Positions 44,067 through 52,259 of a stretch of 64,000 nt of DNA are shown here, piece by piece. Source of the DNA: an uncultured Pseudomonas sp. (GTDB lineage Bacteria > Pseudomonadota > Gammaproteobacteria > Pseudomonadales > Pseudomonadaceae); the NCBI RefSeq assembly GCF_943846705.1, contig NZ_OX044366.1, positions 1,736,001 to 1,800,000 on the forward strand, written 5' to 3'. Below the pieces are notes generated by a model. It ran no database searches. It had not been told where the DNA came from and worked only from the letters and a program-made list of their open reading frames with translations. A program made the translations under genes and the position numbers. Numbering within the stretch: position 1 is the first letter of the stretch; each line of letters opens with the position of its first letter.

Positions 44067-44962
44067 TGCTCAGTTATTTACGTGCCTGGCGTGAGCGTGG
44101 TTGGGCTCCGATTGATGCCGTTACTTACGCCGAGGCCTGGCAGCGGTTTGGCGGCAGTGTGGCGACTCATCCGCAGGTAGTCGAGCGCCTGGCAGGTCTG
44201 GCGGATATTCAGGTGCGCTACCTCGGCTGGTTTTCCGGCGGTGAGTTGCAGGCTGCCATACCGACTTGGGGCCGATACTTGGCGTTGTCCAAGGATGTGC
44301 TGAAACAGCAGGGTAAGCGCGGCTTGTTTGATTTGGGCAATGCCGAAGTCATCCTGCCGCTCGCCGCTGAGGCGCGCGTACCCGTGCGGCATCAGGCGCG
44401 CTACCTGTCGGCCCTGAATGCCGAGCAGGTGCTTGGCCGTCGTGAGCAGCCGGAAGGTCTGGCGCTGGCCCGTGAGCCGGAGGAGTACAGCAAAAAATTC
44501 CGCTACAACCAGCGCCGCGAGCAGCGTCTGCTGGAGGAAGCTGGAGGGGTTATTCGGCCGATGTTGGAGCTGTCTGCCAGCGAGCAGGCGTTGGCCTATG
44601 CCGATCTGTTTCAGCGCCGCTGGGGGTTTGAAGCGACCGGCAAGGCGCACCTGGCTGAGGTGTTTAGCCTAATGCGCGATTTTATGACCGGCTCGCTGAT
44701 TTATCTGAACGATCAGCCGGTGGCGATCCAGGTGCTTTACCGCGTCGAGGCCCCGCAGTGGGTCAGCCTGGAGTACATCAACGGTGGCGTTGATCCGCAA
44801 AACCGCGAGTTCAGTCCAGGCAGCGTGCTCAGTTTTATCAATACCCAAACAGCCTGGGCTGAGGCACGAGCTATTGGTAAGCCGCTGCGTTACTCCTTCG
44901 GCCGGGCTGATCGCGAATACAAAGACCGCTGGTGCAACCGCGTGCCGGTCTATCAGGTTTGA
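44066..44962 (+). CDS. mig-14: Mig-14 family antimicrobial-peptide resistance protein
   Basis: The protein has 298 residues with the Mig-14 layout: FDLGNAEVILPLAAEARVPVRH, REPEEYSKKFRYNQRREQR, and PLRYSFGRADREYKDRWCN near the C-terminus; the fold is GNAT-like. In Salmonella and P. aeruginosa, Mig-14 homologues help resist cationic peptides and alter lipid A acylation. It is an inner-membrane-associated cytoplasmic protein without a signal peptide. Translationally coupled to msbA (overlap at 44066) and followed after two bases by dnpA. The exact reaction is unproven. Confidence 0.87.
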   Translation: MLSYLRAWRERGWAPIDAVTYAEAWQRFGGSVATHPQVVERLAGLADIQVRYLGWFSGGELQAAIPTWGRYLALSKDVLKQQGKRGLFDLGNAEVILPLAAEARVPVRHQARYLSALNAEQVLGRREQPEGLALAREPEEYSKKFRYNQRREQRLLEEAGGVIRPMLELSASEQALAYADLFQRRWGFEATGKAHLAEVFSLMRDFMTGSLIYLNDQPVAIQVLYRVEAPQWVSLEYINGGVDPQNREFSPGSVLSFINTQTAWAEARAIGKPLRYSFGRADREYKDRWCNRVPVYQV

Positions 44963-44964
44963 TT

Positions 44965-46365
44965 ATGTCGGGACGCAAACAGGCTCTGCTCAGGCAGCAC
45001 CGTCGGCAAAAACGTATTGCTTTGCTCCTGGCTGCGCTGGTGTTGCTGCTGGCGGGGGTGTTTGTCGCGTGGTGGTGGCTGCCATTGCTCCTGCTGGTAG
45101 GCTGGGTGGTGCATGAGGCCTGGTTTGCCGATCACCTGTTTTACGCCCCCAGCGATGACTACAACTACAACTTCTCCGGCGTAGCGCCCTCGTTTACCGG
45201 GCGCATCGAAGCCGGGTGCCTGCTGCTGGACGGTGATAGTGGTGCGGCCGATACCCTGTTTTTGCAGGTACGGCTCAAGGCCAATTGGCTAGGGCGCTGG
45301 CTGGACCCCTATGTGCTGATTGGTGCTGATCGGCAGGACTTTGAGCGGGGCGTAAACGGTCGTCGATATCTGAACCTCTCTGGTCAGCACGAATTATTGG
45401 CGCGCGGCGCGCTGCAGATTCGCGGCCGCTTCTGCCGCATTGAACCGGCCGTGACCCTGTATGCCCTGAGCAACCCGGATTACGCCGAGCAGCGCTTAAT
45501 GGTTATTGCGCCGCACGCCGATGATGCGGAGTTGGCGGCCTTTGGTCTGTACAGCCGGGCGCGCGATGTCAGCATTGTGACCCTGACCCAGGGTGAAATT
45601 GAGGCCGAACCCTACCAGACGCTGGGCCTGGAGCAGGCCGCGGCTGCCCGGCTCAAAGGCCGCTTGCGCAGCTGGGATAGCCTGGCAGTTCCGCTTTGGG
45701 GCGGCGTGCCACAGAGCCAATGTGTGCAGCTGGGCTATTACTGCCTGCAGTTGCCGGCGATGCAGGCGCAGCCCGAGCTGGGCGTGGGTTCGCGTGAGTC
45801 GGGCGAGGACGATATCCGTAGCGTGCGTGGTGCCAACTCAATCCAGCTGCCAGGCGATGCCGATGGGGTGCCCAGCTGGCGCAACCTCGTCGCTGATTTA
45901 GCTGCGAGCCTGCAGTACTTCCAGCCTGAGGTGGTGGTCACGCCACACCCGCAGCTCGACCCGCACAGCGATCATGTGGCCAGCACCGAGGCGCTGCTGG
46001 AGGCGATTGAACTGAGCAGCTGGAAGCCGAAAACCCTGCTGCTGTACGCCAACCATCTGCACGATAATGACCGCTGGCCCATGGGCCCAGCAGGCTTCGG
46101 CATTGCCTTGCCGCCCGCGATTGAGGCGCTGCCGGCAGATGGCGTGTGGAGCTCGGCTCTGGATGCTGCGCAGCAACTGGATAAAGCCATGGCCTTGGCC
46201 ATGCAGCACGATTTACAAGGCGCATTGCCGCTCAAGCGGCGCATCCGCCGGCTGCTCCAGCGTCTGCTGGTGGGGCGTCGTTGGCCGGCAACCGGCGAGG
46301 ATGAGTTCTTCCGCAAGGCGGTGCGCCGCCATGAATTATTCTGGGTGCGTACGCTCGGCGGCTAG
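44965..46365 (+). CDS. dnpA: De-N-acetylase of the PIG-L family (DnpA-like)
   Basis: The protein has 466 residues. Two membrane helices at about 18-50 anchor it. The PIG-L domain begins at about 175 with MVIAPHADDAELAAFG, whose H184, D186 and D187 form the zinc/catalytic motif, and continues with TPHPQLDPHSDHVA, the second metal-binding histidine block. In P. aeruginosa DnpA is a predicted deacetylase affecting fluoroquinolone tolerance and persister formation. The likely substrate is an N-acetylated sugar of LPS, inferred from position. I chose the ATG at 44965, which is two bases after the mig-14 stop, over an ATG inside mig-14. Confidence 0.87.
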   Translation: MSGRKQALLRQHRRQKRIALLLAALVLLLAGVFVAWWWLPLLLLVGWVVHEAWFADHLFYAPSDDYNYNFSGVAPSFTGRIEAGCLLLDGDSGAADTLFLQVRLKANWLGRWLDPYVLIGADRQDFERGVNGRRYLNLSGQHELLARGALQIRGRFCRIEPAVTLYALSNPDYAEQRLMVIAPHADDAELAAFGLYSRARDVSIVTLTQGEIEAEPYQTLGLEQAAAARLKGRLRSWDSLAVPLWGGVPQSQCVQLGYYCLQLPAMQAQPELGVGSRESGEDDIRSVRGANSIQLPGDADGVPSWRNLVADLAASLQYFQPEVVVTPHPQLDPHSDHVASTEALLEAIELSSWKPKTLLLYANHLHDNDRWPMGPAGFGIALPPAIEALPADGVWSSALDAAQQLDKAMALAMQHDLQGALPLKRRIRRLLQRLLVGRRWPATGEDEFFRKAVRRHELFWVRTLGG

Positions 46366-46430
46366 CCGGAGTATTGGCCTGCAAATGTTATGATCTGCCG
46401 CGATTCGCATTAGCCGCTTCTGGAGTGTTT

Positions 46431-47852
46431 ATGAAATTGTCCATGCCACGTTTCGACCAGGCCGCCGTTCTGGTGGTGGGCGATGTCATGCTCGATCGTT
46501 ATTGGCATGGCGGCACTTCACGGATATCTCCGGAAGCGCCAGTGCCGGTGGTTAAGGTCGAGCAGATCGAAGATCGTCCGGGCGGCGCCGCCAACGTGGC
46601 GTTGAACATCGCCGCGCTCGGTGCGCCGGCAGTCTTGATCGGTGTGACGGGGCAGGATGAGGCCGCGGATAGCCTGAGTAACAGCCTGCAGGCGGTGGGG
46701 GTGAAGACCCTGTTTCAGTGCATCAAGGATCAGCCGACCATCGTCAAGTTGCGGGTGATGAGCCGTCATCAGCAGTTGCTGCGCATGGATTTTGAAGAGC
46801 TGTTCCGTACCGATAGCGCCGCGCTCGCCGCCAGTGTTGAGGCGCAGCTGGACGGCATCAAGGTGTTGATCCTTTCCGATTATGGCAAAGGCGCGCTGCA
46901 GAACCATCAGACCCTGGTGCAGCTGGCGCGCAGCAAAGGCATTGCCGTGCTGGCCGACCCCAAGGGCAAGGATTTCTCCATCTATCGCGGCGCCAGCCTG
47001 ATTACCCCGAACCTCAGCGAGTTCGAGGCCATCGTCGGCGCTTGCAGTGATGAAGCCGAATTGGTCGCCAAAGGCGCGGCACTGATGGCCGAGCTGGAGC
47101 TGGGCGCGCTGTTGGTCACCCGTGGCGAGCACGGCATGACCCTGCTGCGCCCACAGCATCCGGCGCTGCATTTGCCGGCGCGTGCCCGTGAAGTATTCGA
47201 CGTCACCGGCGCTGGTGATACGGTGATTTCCACCCTGGCCGCTAGTCTGGCTGCGGGCGAGGAGTTGCCGCATGCGGTGGCGCTGGCCAATCTTGCCGCC
47301 GGTATTGTGGTGGGTAAGCTGGGCACCGCCGCGATCAGTGCGCCCGAGTTGCGCCGCGCGATCCAGCGTGAAGCCGGTTCCGAGCGCGGCGTGCTGAGCC
47401 TTGATCAACTGCTGTTGGCCATCGAAGACGCCCGCGCCCATGGCGAAAAAATTGTCTTCACCAATGGCTGTTTCGATATTCTGCATGCCGGCCACGTGAC
47501 CTACCTGGAGCAGGCGCGCGCCCAAGGCGATCGACTGGTGCTGGCGGTCAATGATGACGCCTCGGTTAGCCGCTTGAAGGGCCCAGGTCGGCCGATCAAT
47601 TCGGTGGATCGGCGCATGGCCGTGCTTGCCGGGCTTGGCGCAGTGGACTGGGTGGTGAGCTTCAGTGAAGACACCCCGGAAAATCTGCTGCGAGCGGTAA
47701 AACCGGATGTGCTGGTCAAGGGCGGCGATTACGGCATCGAAGGCGTGGTCGGTGGCGATATTGTCCGCGCCTATGGCGGTGAAGTGCGGGTGCTGGGGTT
47801 GGTGGAGAACAGCTCGACCACCGCAATAGTCGAGAAAATCCGCAGCCGTTAA
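46431..47852 (+). CDS. hldE: Bifunctional heptose-7-phosphate kinase/heptose-1-phosphate adenylyltransferase
   Basis: Makes ADP-D-glycero-beta-D-manno-heptose, the donor (after epimerisation) for WaaC and WaaF. The protein has 473 residues (E. coli 477). The PfkB kinase domain (about 1-320) has VVGDVMLDRYWHG, RPGGAANVALN and DVTGAGDTVIS with the catalytic Asp. The adenylyltransferase domain (about 340-473) has TNGCFDILHAGHVTYL, with the HxGH motif, and PSxx signature PGRPINSVDRRMAVL. The ATG at 46431 follows GGAGTG; the in-frame ATG at 46374 is not supported. Ends with a strong terminator at 47908-47932. Confidence 0.97.
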   Translation: MKLSMPRFDQAAVLVVGDVMLDRYWHGGTSRISPEAPVPVVKVEQIEDRPGGAANVALNIAALGAPAVLIGVTGQDEAADSLSNSLQAVGVKTLFQCIKDQPTIVKLRVMSRHQQLLRMDFEELFRTDSAALAASVEAQLDGIKVLILSDYGKGALQNHQTLVQLARSKGIAVLADPKGKDFSIYRGASLITPNLSEFEAIVGACSDEAELVAKGAALMAELELGALLVTRGEHGMTLLRPQHPALHLPARAREVFDVTGAGDTVISTLAASLAAGEELPHAVALANLAAGIVVGKLGTAAISAPELRRAIQREAGSERGVLSLDQLLLAIEDARAHGEKIVFTNGCFDILHAGHVTYLEQARAQGDRLVLAVNDDASVSRLKGPGRPINSVDRRMAVLAGLGAVDWVVSFSEDTPENLLRAVKPDVLVKGGDYGIEGVVGGDIVRAYGGEVRVLGLVENSSTTAIVEKIRSR

Positions 47853-47873
47853 AGCGCTATGGCAGCGGGCTGG

Positions 47874-48812
47874 TTAATCCGTCAGCCGGCAGTTGCTGAG
47901 GTCTCTCAAGCCCCGCTTAGGCGGGGCTTTTTGTGGCGGCGCGCTTTGTTGGCTCAGCCAGTCTTGCCAGCGGATGCGTTCATCGCGCACCAGCCAGCCG
48001 TCCTGCGCGGCAAAGCTTTCCGCCAGCCACAAGCCACGGGTACCTGTGGGCGACAGTTGGCCTTGCTTCAGGGTCAGCAGCTCTGCGCTCGGCCGGCCCT
48101 GCTCCAGCGGGATCAGAAACAGGTCGGGGCGGGCGCGGTTGAGGCAGGCGATCAGTTGACCATCTTCCAGATGCTCGTCGACATGCAGCAGGCTGAGCTC
48201 TCGAGTCTCTTTGGGCAGGTCCAAACGTAGGTCATAGACCAGCTGCAGTGAAGCAGTCGGCAGGTGCACGTAGGCGCGCGGGCGCTCAAGTAGCTTGAGG
48301 TTGCCACATTGTACTGGCCGCGCCGCGCCAGACAGCGCGCTGAGGTTGAAGTGGGCGCTTTCCCGGTAGCGCAGGCTGCGTTGGTAGGGCGTTGGCAGCC
48401 AGGTGTCGCCAAAGCGCCCGCTCAGCCAGCCTTCCGGGGTTTCCAGCAGGCATTCTTCGGCCACCTCCTGCAGGGCGGTCAGCAGCGGCAGGTTGAGCTC
48501 ATGCGCCGGTACGTAGCCGGAGATCAGCTTGAGCACCACATCGCCACGATCGGCACGGCGCTGACGCACCAGTACCCAATACTCGCGGCCCTGCAAATTG
48601 AGGGTCAGGCGCACCGAAACCCCGAGGTTGGCCAGTGCCACGCTAAAGCGCTGGCTATCGGCGATGTCTATCGGCTTGCGCTTGGCCAGCATCTGCGCAA
48701 AGTTCAGCGGCATGCCCTGGCCCTGGTAGCTCAGGCCTTCCGGGCTGGCGTCGACTAATAACTGCAGGGTTTTGAAGGTGCCGGGGTCTTTGCGGATCAG
48801 GGTGCGTGGCAT
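47874..48812 (-). CDS. Conserved protein of unknown function
   Basis: The protein has 312 residues from the ATG at 48812, giving MPRTLIRKDPGTFKTLQL; an upstream ATG at 48881 would overlap the next gene's end. I recognise no domain. The middle contains WLSGRFGDTWLPTPYQRSLRYRESAHFN, resembling an oxidoreductase- or nudix-like patch only weakly (EVAEECLLETPEG has E-x3-E spacing but no true Nudix box). No signal peptide or membrane segments. Its last 20 or so codons run across the hldE terminator on the opposite strand. It may be cotranscribed with nothing, being preceded by 61 bp and the aldo/keto reductase gene on the same strand. Confidence 0.75.
   Translation of the reverse strand: MPRTLIRKDPGTFKTLQLLVDASPEGLSYQGQGMPLNFAQMLAKRKPIDIADSQRFSVALANLGVSVRLTLNLQGREYWVLVRQRRADRGDVVLKLISGYVPAHELNLPLLTALQEVAEECLLETPEGWLSGRFGDTWLPTPYQRSLRYRESAHFNLSALSGAARPVQCGNLKLLERPRAYVHLPTASLQLVYDLRLDLPKETRELSLLHVDEHLEDGQLIACLNRARPDLFLIPLEQGRPSAELLTLKQGQLSPTGTRGLWLAESFAAQDGWLVRDERIRWQDWLSQQSAPPQKAPPKRGLRDLSNCRLTD
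47908..47932 (+). terminator. Rho-independent terminator after hldE
   Basis: AAGCCCCGC (47908-47916), loop TTAG, GCGGGGCTT (47921-47929) followed by T's to 47932. It lies 56 bp after the hldE stop and inside the 3' end of the opposed gene. No A run on the left, so it works only for the plus strand. Confidence 0.85.
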
Positions 48813-48873
48813 GGCAGCTGCTCGCGGCGAGGGGCGGTCTGAAAGCTTGGCACAGATATTCGGCCGAGGGCTG

Positions 48874-49689
48874 TCAGGCAATATCCTGAATTACCGCGGC
48901 CGCAGTGGCGACGTTGTGCGCCAGGTGTTGCGGGTTGATCGTGCCGATGATGGCGCTGGTAGCCGCCGTGTGATTGAAAATCAGCTCGAAGCTGGCGCGT
49001 ACCGGGTCTTCACCTGCTAGGCAGGCATGGCCGCTGGCCAAGGCTTTTTTGATCAGGATGCCTTTGCCGTGCAGTTCGGCGTAATCCAGCACGGCTTGCT
49101 CGGCTTGTTCCTTGAGGTTGTAGGTAATCATCGCGCAGTCGCCGTGTTCGAGGGCGAGCAGGCCGCCCTCGACGGTTTTGCCGGAGAGGCCGAAACCGCG
49201 AATCTTGCCTTCGCGCTTGAGCTCGGCGAGGGTTTGGTACACCCCGCTGTCGCGCAGTATCGCCACGTCGTTGCCGTCGGAGTGCACCAGCACCAGGTCG
49301 ATAAAGTCGGTTTCCAGGCGTTTGAGGCTGCGCTCCACGGAGAAACGGGTGTGCGCCGGGCTGAAGTCGAAGTGCGACTGGCCATTGTCGAACTCTTCGC
49401 CGACTTTGCTGACAATCACCCACTGCTGCCGCTGGCCACGCAGCAACGGGCCGAGGCGAGTTTCGCTGGTGCCGTAGGCCGGTGCGGTGTCGATCAGGTT
49501 GATGCCCAGGTCATGGGCTTGCGCCAGCAGTTCACGGGCGGCGGCATCATCAGGAATGGTGAAGCCGTTGGGGTATTTCACGCCCTGGTCGCGGCCCAAC
49601 TTGACCGTGCCCAGGCCCAGTGGCGAAACCAGCAGCTCGGTGGCGCCCAGTGGGCGATGCAGGTTGTGCAGGCTGTGCAGTGGATGCAT
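48874..49689 (-). CDS. Aldo/keto reductase
   Basis: A NADPH-type AKR barrel protein of 271 residues. GLGTVKLGRDQGVKYPNGF begins the barrel, and NLIDTAPAYGTSETRLGPLL carries D and Y of the catalytic tetrad (AYG Tyr as acid). DFIDLVLVHSDGND and RGFGLSGKTVEGG follow the AKR pattern; the NADPH-binding end has FNHTAATSAIIGTINPQHLAHN. The lengthening at the N-terminus is short. Substrate unknown. Its ATG at 49689 overlaps the stop of the FAD oxidoreductase gene (TGATG), so the two probably work together. Confidence 0.87.
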   Translation of the reverse strand: MHPLHSLHNLHRPLGATELLVSPLGLGTVKLGRDQGVKYPNGFTIPDDAAARELLAQAHDLGINLIDTAPAYGTSETRLGPLLRGQRQQWVIVSKVGEEFDNGQSHFDFSPAHTRFSVERSLKRLETDFIDLVLVHSDGNDVAILRDSGVYQTLAELKREGKIRGFGLSGKTVEGGLLALEHGDCAMITYNLKEQAEQAVLDYAELHGKGILIKKALASGHACLAGEDPVRASFELIFNHTAATSAIIGTINPQHLAHNVATAAAVIQDIA

Positions 49690-50861
49690 CAGAACAGTTC
49701 CTCCCAGGCAGGTGGCGCGATGGCTGGCCGTGGCAGGGCAGGCAGCGGTGCATGCTGCGCCGGCTGAATGCCGTCCCGGTTAAGTGTAGCCAGCACGCGG
49801 TCGGCGAAGTCCGGCGCCAAGGCCAGTTTAGTCGGCCAACCGACCAGCAGATGGTTTTGCTCGTGTAGGAAGGCATTGTCCGGGCGAACCAGCCCGGATT
49901 GTGCCGGCTCGGCGCGATCCACGCGTAGGCTGGCCCACTGCGCGGCGGATAGATCCACCCAAGGCAATAAGTCACTCAGCTCTTTCTGTGCTGCCTTGAT
50001 CTGGCTGGCCTCATCGCGGGCCACGCCATCGGCTTCGGCCAGGTCGCCCCCCAGGTACCAGACCCACTGGCCATCGGCGGCCGGGTGGGTGGTAATGGTC
50101 ACGCGCGGCTTCGGTCCGCCGCCCAGGCAGTGGGCATACAGCGGTTTCAGGGTTGGCCCTTTAACCAGCACCATATGCAGCGGCCGCAGTTGTTGCGCCG
50201 GCTGGCTGAGGCCAAGCGCAGTGAGGAGGTCGGCGTTGCCGGCCCCGGCGCTGAGGATAATGCGCTGTGCGCGTACTTCGCGGCCATCGATGATCAGGCC
50301 GACCAGTACGTCATTCTCTCGCAGCGGCAGGATGCGTTCGCCAGCCAGCAAACCATCACCGGCTAATTCGCTCAGCCGACTCATCAGGCTCGGCACATCC
50401 AGCACCAGTTCGGCCAGGCGGTAGACCTTGCCCTTGAATGTTGGGTGCTGCAGGGCCGGCGGCAGTTGCTCGCCTTTGACCTGATCGACGCGACCGCGCA
50501 CGGCCTTGCTGGCGAAAAAGCTGGTGATATTGCCGGCCAGGCTACCGGGCGACCACAGGTAGTGGGCGTCAGAGAGCAGGCGCACGCCAGAGAGGTCCAG
50601 CTCACCGTTGCCGGTCAGGGCCTCACGCCAGCGCCGTGGCATGTCGGCGATCGCTTCGGAAGCGCCGGTTAGCGCGCCATGCAGCGCGTATTTGGCGCCG
50701 CCGTGGATGATGCCCTGGGATTTCACGCTTTGCCCGCCGCCCAGGCTGGCGCTCTCCACCAGCACGGTGGCAAAGCCCTGGCGGCGTAGGCGCGCATTCA
50801 GCCAGAGGCCGGCCACACCGCCGCCAACGATCAAAACATCAGTGCTTAATGCCTGGGACAT
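49689..50861 (-). CDS. FAD-dependent oxidoreductase (DadA/GlpD-like fold)
   Basis: The protein has 390 residues. DVLIVGGGVAGLWLNARLRRQG at the N-terminus is the FAD-binding GxGxxG, and SLGGGQSVKSQGIIHGGAKY forms the second FAD segment as in GlpD and amino-acid oxidases. QRIILSAGAGNADLLTALG is the typical FAD-linked segment. Unlike soluble G3P dehydrogenase it lacks the clear C-terminal motif I would expect, so the substrate is unknown. TGATG coupling to the aldo/keto reductase suggests linked oxidation and reduction of a carbonyl compound. ATG at 50861 follows AGACGCATGC. Homologues lie in the equivalent place in P. aeruginosa. Confidence 0.84.
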   Translation of the reverse strand: MSQALSTDVLIVGGGVAGLWLNARLRRQGFATVLVESASLGGGQSVKSQGIIHGGAKYALHGALTGASEAIADMPRRWREALTGNGELDLSGVRLLSDAHYLWSPGSLAGNITSFFASKAVRGRVDQVKGEQLPPALQHPTFKGKVYRLAELVLDVPSLMSRLSELAGDGLLAGERILPLRENDVLVGLIIDGREVRAQRIILSAGAGNADLLTALGLSQPAQQLRPLHMVLVKGPTLKPLYAHCLGGGPKPRVTITTHPAADGQWVWYLGGDLAEADGVARDEASQIKAAQKELSDLLPWVDLSAAQWASLRVDRAEPAQSGLVRPDNAFLHEQNHLLVGWPTKLALAPDFADRVLATLNRDGIQPAQHAPLPALPRPAIAPPAWEELF

Positions 50862-50914
50862 GCATGCGTCTCACCGGGAAAACAGGCGCGCAGTATAACC
50901 CGCTCGCGTCTGGG

Positions 50915-51247
50915 TCAATGCCCGACGCTGTGAGAGAACAGCTGAATCACCACCACGCCGGCGACGATCAGGCCCATGCCGAGCATGGCCGGAAGATCCA
51001 GCTTCTGCTGGTAGAGAAACACCGCAGCGATGCTCACTAGGACGATGCCCAGGCCGGCCCAGACGGCATAGGCGACGCCCACCGGGATGGTTTTCACCAC
51101 CAAGCTGAGCATCCAGAACGAGATGGCATAGCCAACCACCACCAGCAGTAAGGGGAGGGGCTTGCTGAAGCCATCCAGGGCCTTCATTGAGGTGGTGGCG
51201 ATGACTTCAGCGGTGATGGCAACAGCGAGGTAGAGATAGCCGCTCAT
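50915..51247 (-). CDS. Small multidrug resistance (SMR) efflux protein
   Basis: A 110-residue four-helix membrane protein of the EmrE family. YLYLAVAITAEVIATTSMKAL contains the conserved Glu (E14) in helix 1 that couples proton and drug binding. Other family marks are PVGVAYAVWAGLGIV in helix 3 and GMGLIVAGVVVIQLF in helix 4. It may export quaternary ammonium compounds or act as a guanidinium or related exporter; the SMR type (EmrE vs Gdx) cannot be settled by eye. Divergent from a LysR gene with 84 bp between start codons, suggesting it is the regulated target. Confidence 0.9.
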   Translation of the reverse strand: MSGYLYLAVAITAEVIATTSMKALDGFSKPLPLLLVVVGYAISFWMLSLVVKTIPVGVAYAVWAGLGIVLVSIAAVFLYQQKLDLPAMLGMGLIVAGVVVIQLFSHSVGH

Positions 51248-51331
51248 GTGCAGGCCTCCAAGTAGGTTGCGACCATTCTAGTGGCTGGGCTGATGGGATA
51301 AAGTGATTGCCTATCTGATTTGGAGATGGGT

Positions 51332-52216
51332 ATGCAGTGGAACCTTGAGCAAATCCGCTTGTTTGTCAGTGTGGCCGAAGGGCAGTCGTTCTCTGCTGTT
51401 GGGCGGCAGATGCAGCGTGCGCAGTCGGCGGTGAGCAGCGCGATCGCCCAATTGGAAGATGATCTTGGTGTGCTGCTATTCGCCCGCAGCAGCGGCCGCC
51501 AGCCGCGCCTGACCGATGCCGGGGCGGCGTTGCTGGAGGAGGCGCGCGAGGTGCTGCGCCAGTGTCAGCGCCTGGATGGCCGTGCGCTGGGTCTGGCGCG
51601 TGGCGAGGAAGTGCGCTTGCGCCTGGCTCAGGATGAGGCGATGCCTTATCAGCCGGTACTCGACAGCCTGGAGGCGCTGGCCCAGCAGTTCCCGCTGTTG
51701 GAAGTGCAACTGGCCAGCGGTGCCCAGGGGGATGTTGCACGCAAGTTGCTGGAGCATCGCGCCGATCTTGGTCTGTTATTCCACCACGAGCACATGCCTG
51801 ACGCCTTGGAGCGCCAGCGCTTGGGCACCATCGAGATGGTTACCGTGTGCGGTGCCGGACATGCCCTGGCGGGTATGGGTCATGCTGATCGGCGCGAACT
51901 GGCGCGCCACCGGCAATTGCTCATGGCCCCTCAGGACAGTCATTACCCGGGCGGTGAGCAAATCAGCCCATCGGTTTGGCGGGCTGACAGTTTCTACGCC
52001 ATGGCGGAACTGTTGATGCGCAATCTGGGCTGGGCCTGGCTGCCGCGCCATGTGGCGCAGTACCCGACCTATCAGGGCCAGTTGGTTGAGCTGAGCAGCG
52101 ACTGGACCCCGCCACCACTGGTGGTGGAGCTGGTCTGCCGTCGCGATGAAGCACATGGGCCGGCGGCGTTGTGGCTGGCCGAGTGTTTTGCCACGCACCT
52201 GCAGGCGATTGGCTGA
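51332..52216 (+). CDS. LysR-family transcriptional regulator
   Basis: A 294-residue LTTR. The N-terminal helix-turn-helix reads LEQIRLFVSVAEGQSFSAVG and RAQSAVSSAIAQLEDDLGVLLF, then the effector-binding domain from about residue 90. I chose the ATG at 51332, with TTGGAGATGG upstream; TTG at 51320 and ATG at 51326 are also in frame. It is divergent from the SMR gene and followed by waaA after 43 bp. It may control the SMR gene, itself, or neither; no palindrome of the T-N11-A type that I can rely on was identified in the intergenic region. Confidence 0.9.
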   Translation: MQWNLEQIRLFVSVAEGQSFSAVGRQMQRAQSAVSSAIAQLEDDLGVLLFARSSGRQPRLTDAGAALLEEAREVLRQCQRLDGRALGLARGEEVRLRLAQDEAMPYQPVLDSLEALAQQFPLLEVQLASGAQGDVARKLLEHRADLGLLFHHEHMPDALERQRLGTIEMVTVCGAGHALAGMGHADRRELARHRQLLMAPQDSHYPGGEQISPSVWRADSFYAMAELLMRNLGWAWLPRHVAQYPTYQGQLVELSSDWTPPPLVVELVCRRDEAHGPAALWLAECFATHLQAIG

Positions 52217-52259
52217 GCGTGACTCGACGGCTTTTCCTAAAGTGCATAAGCTGCGCGCC

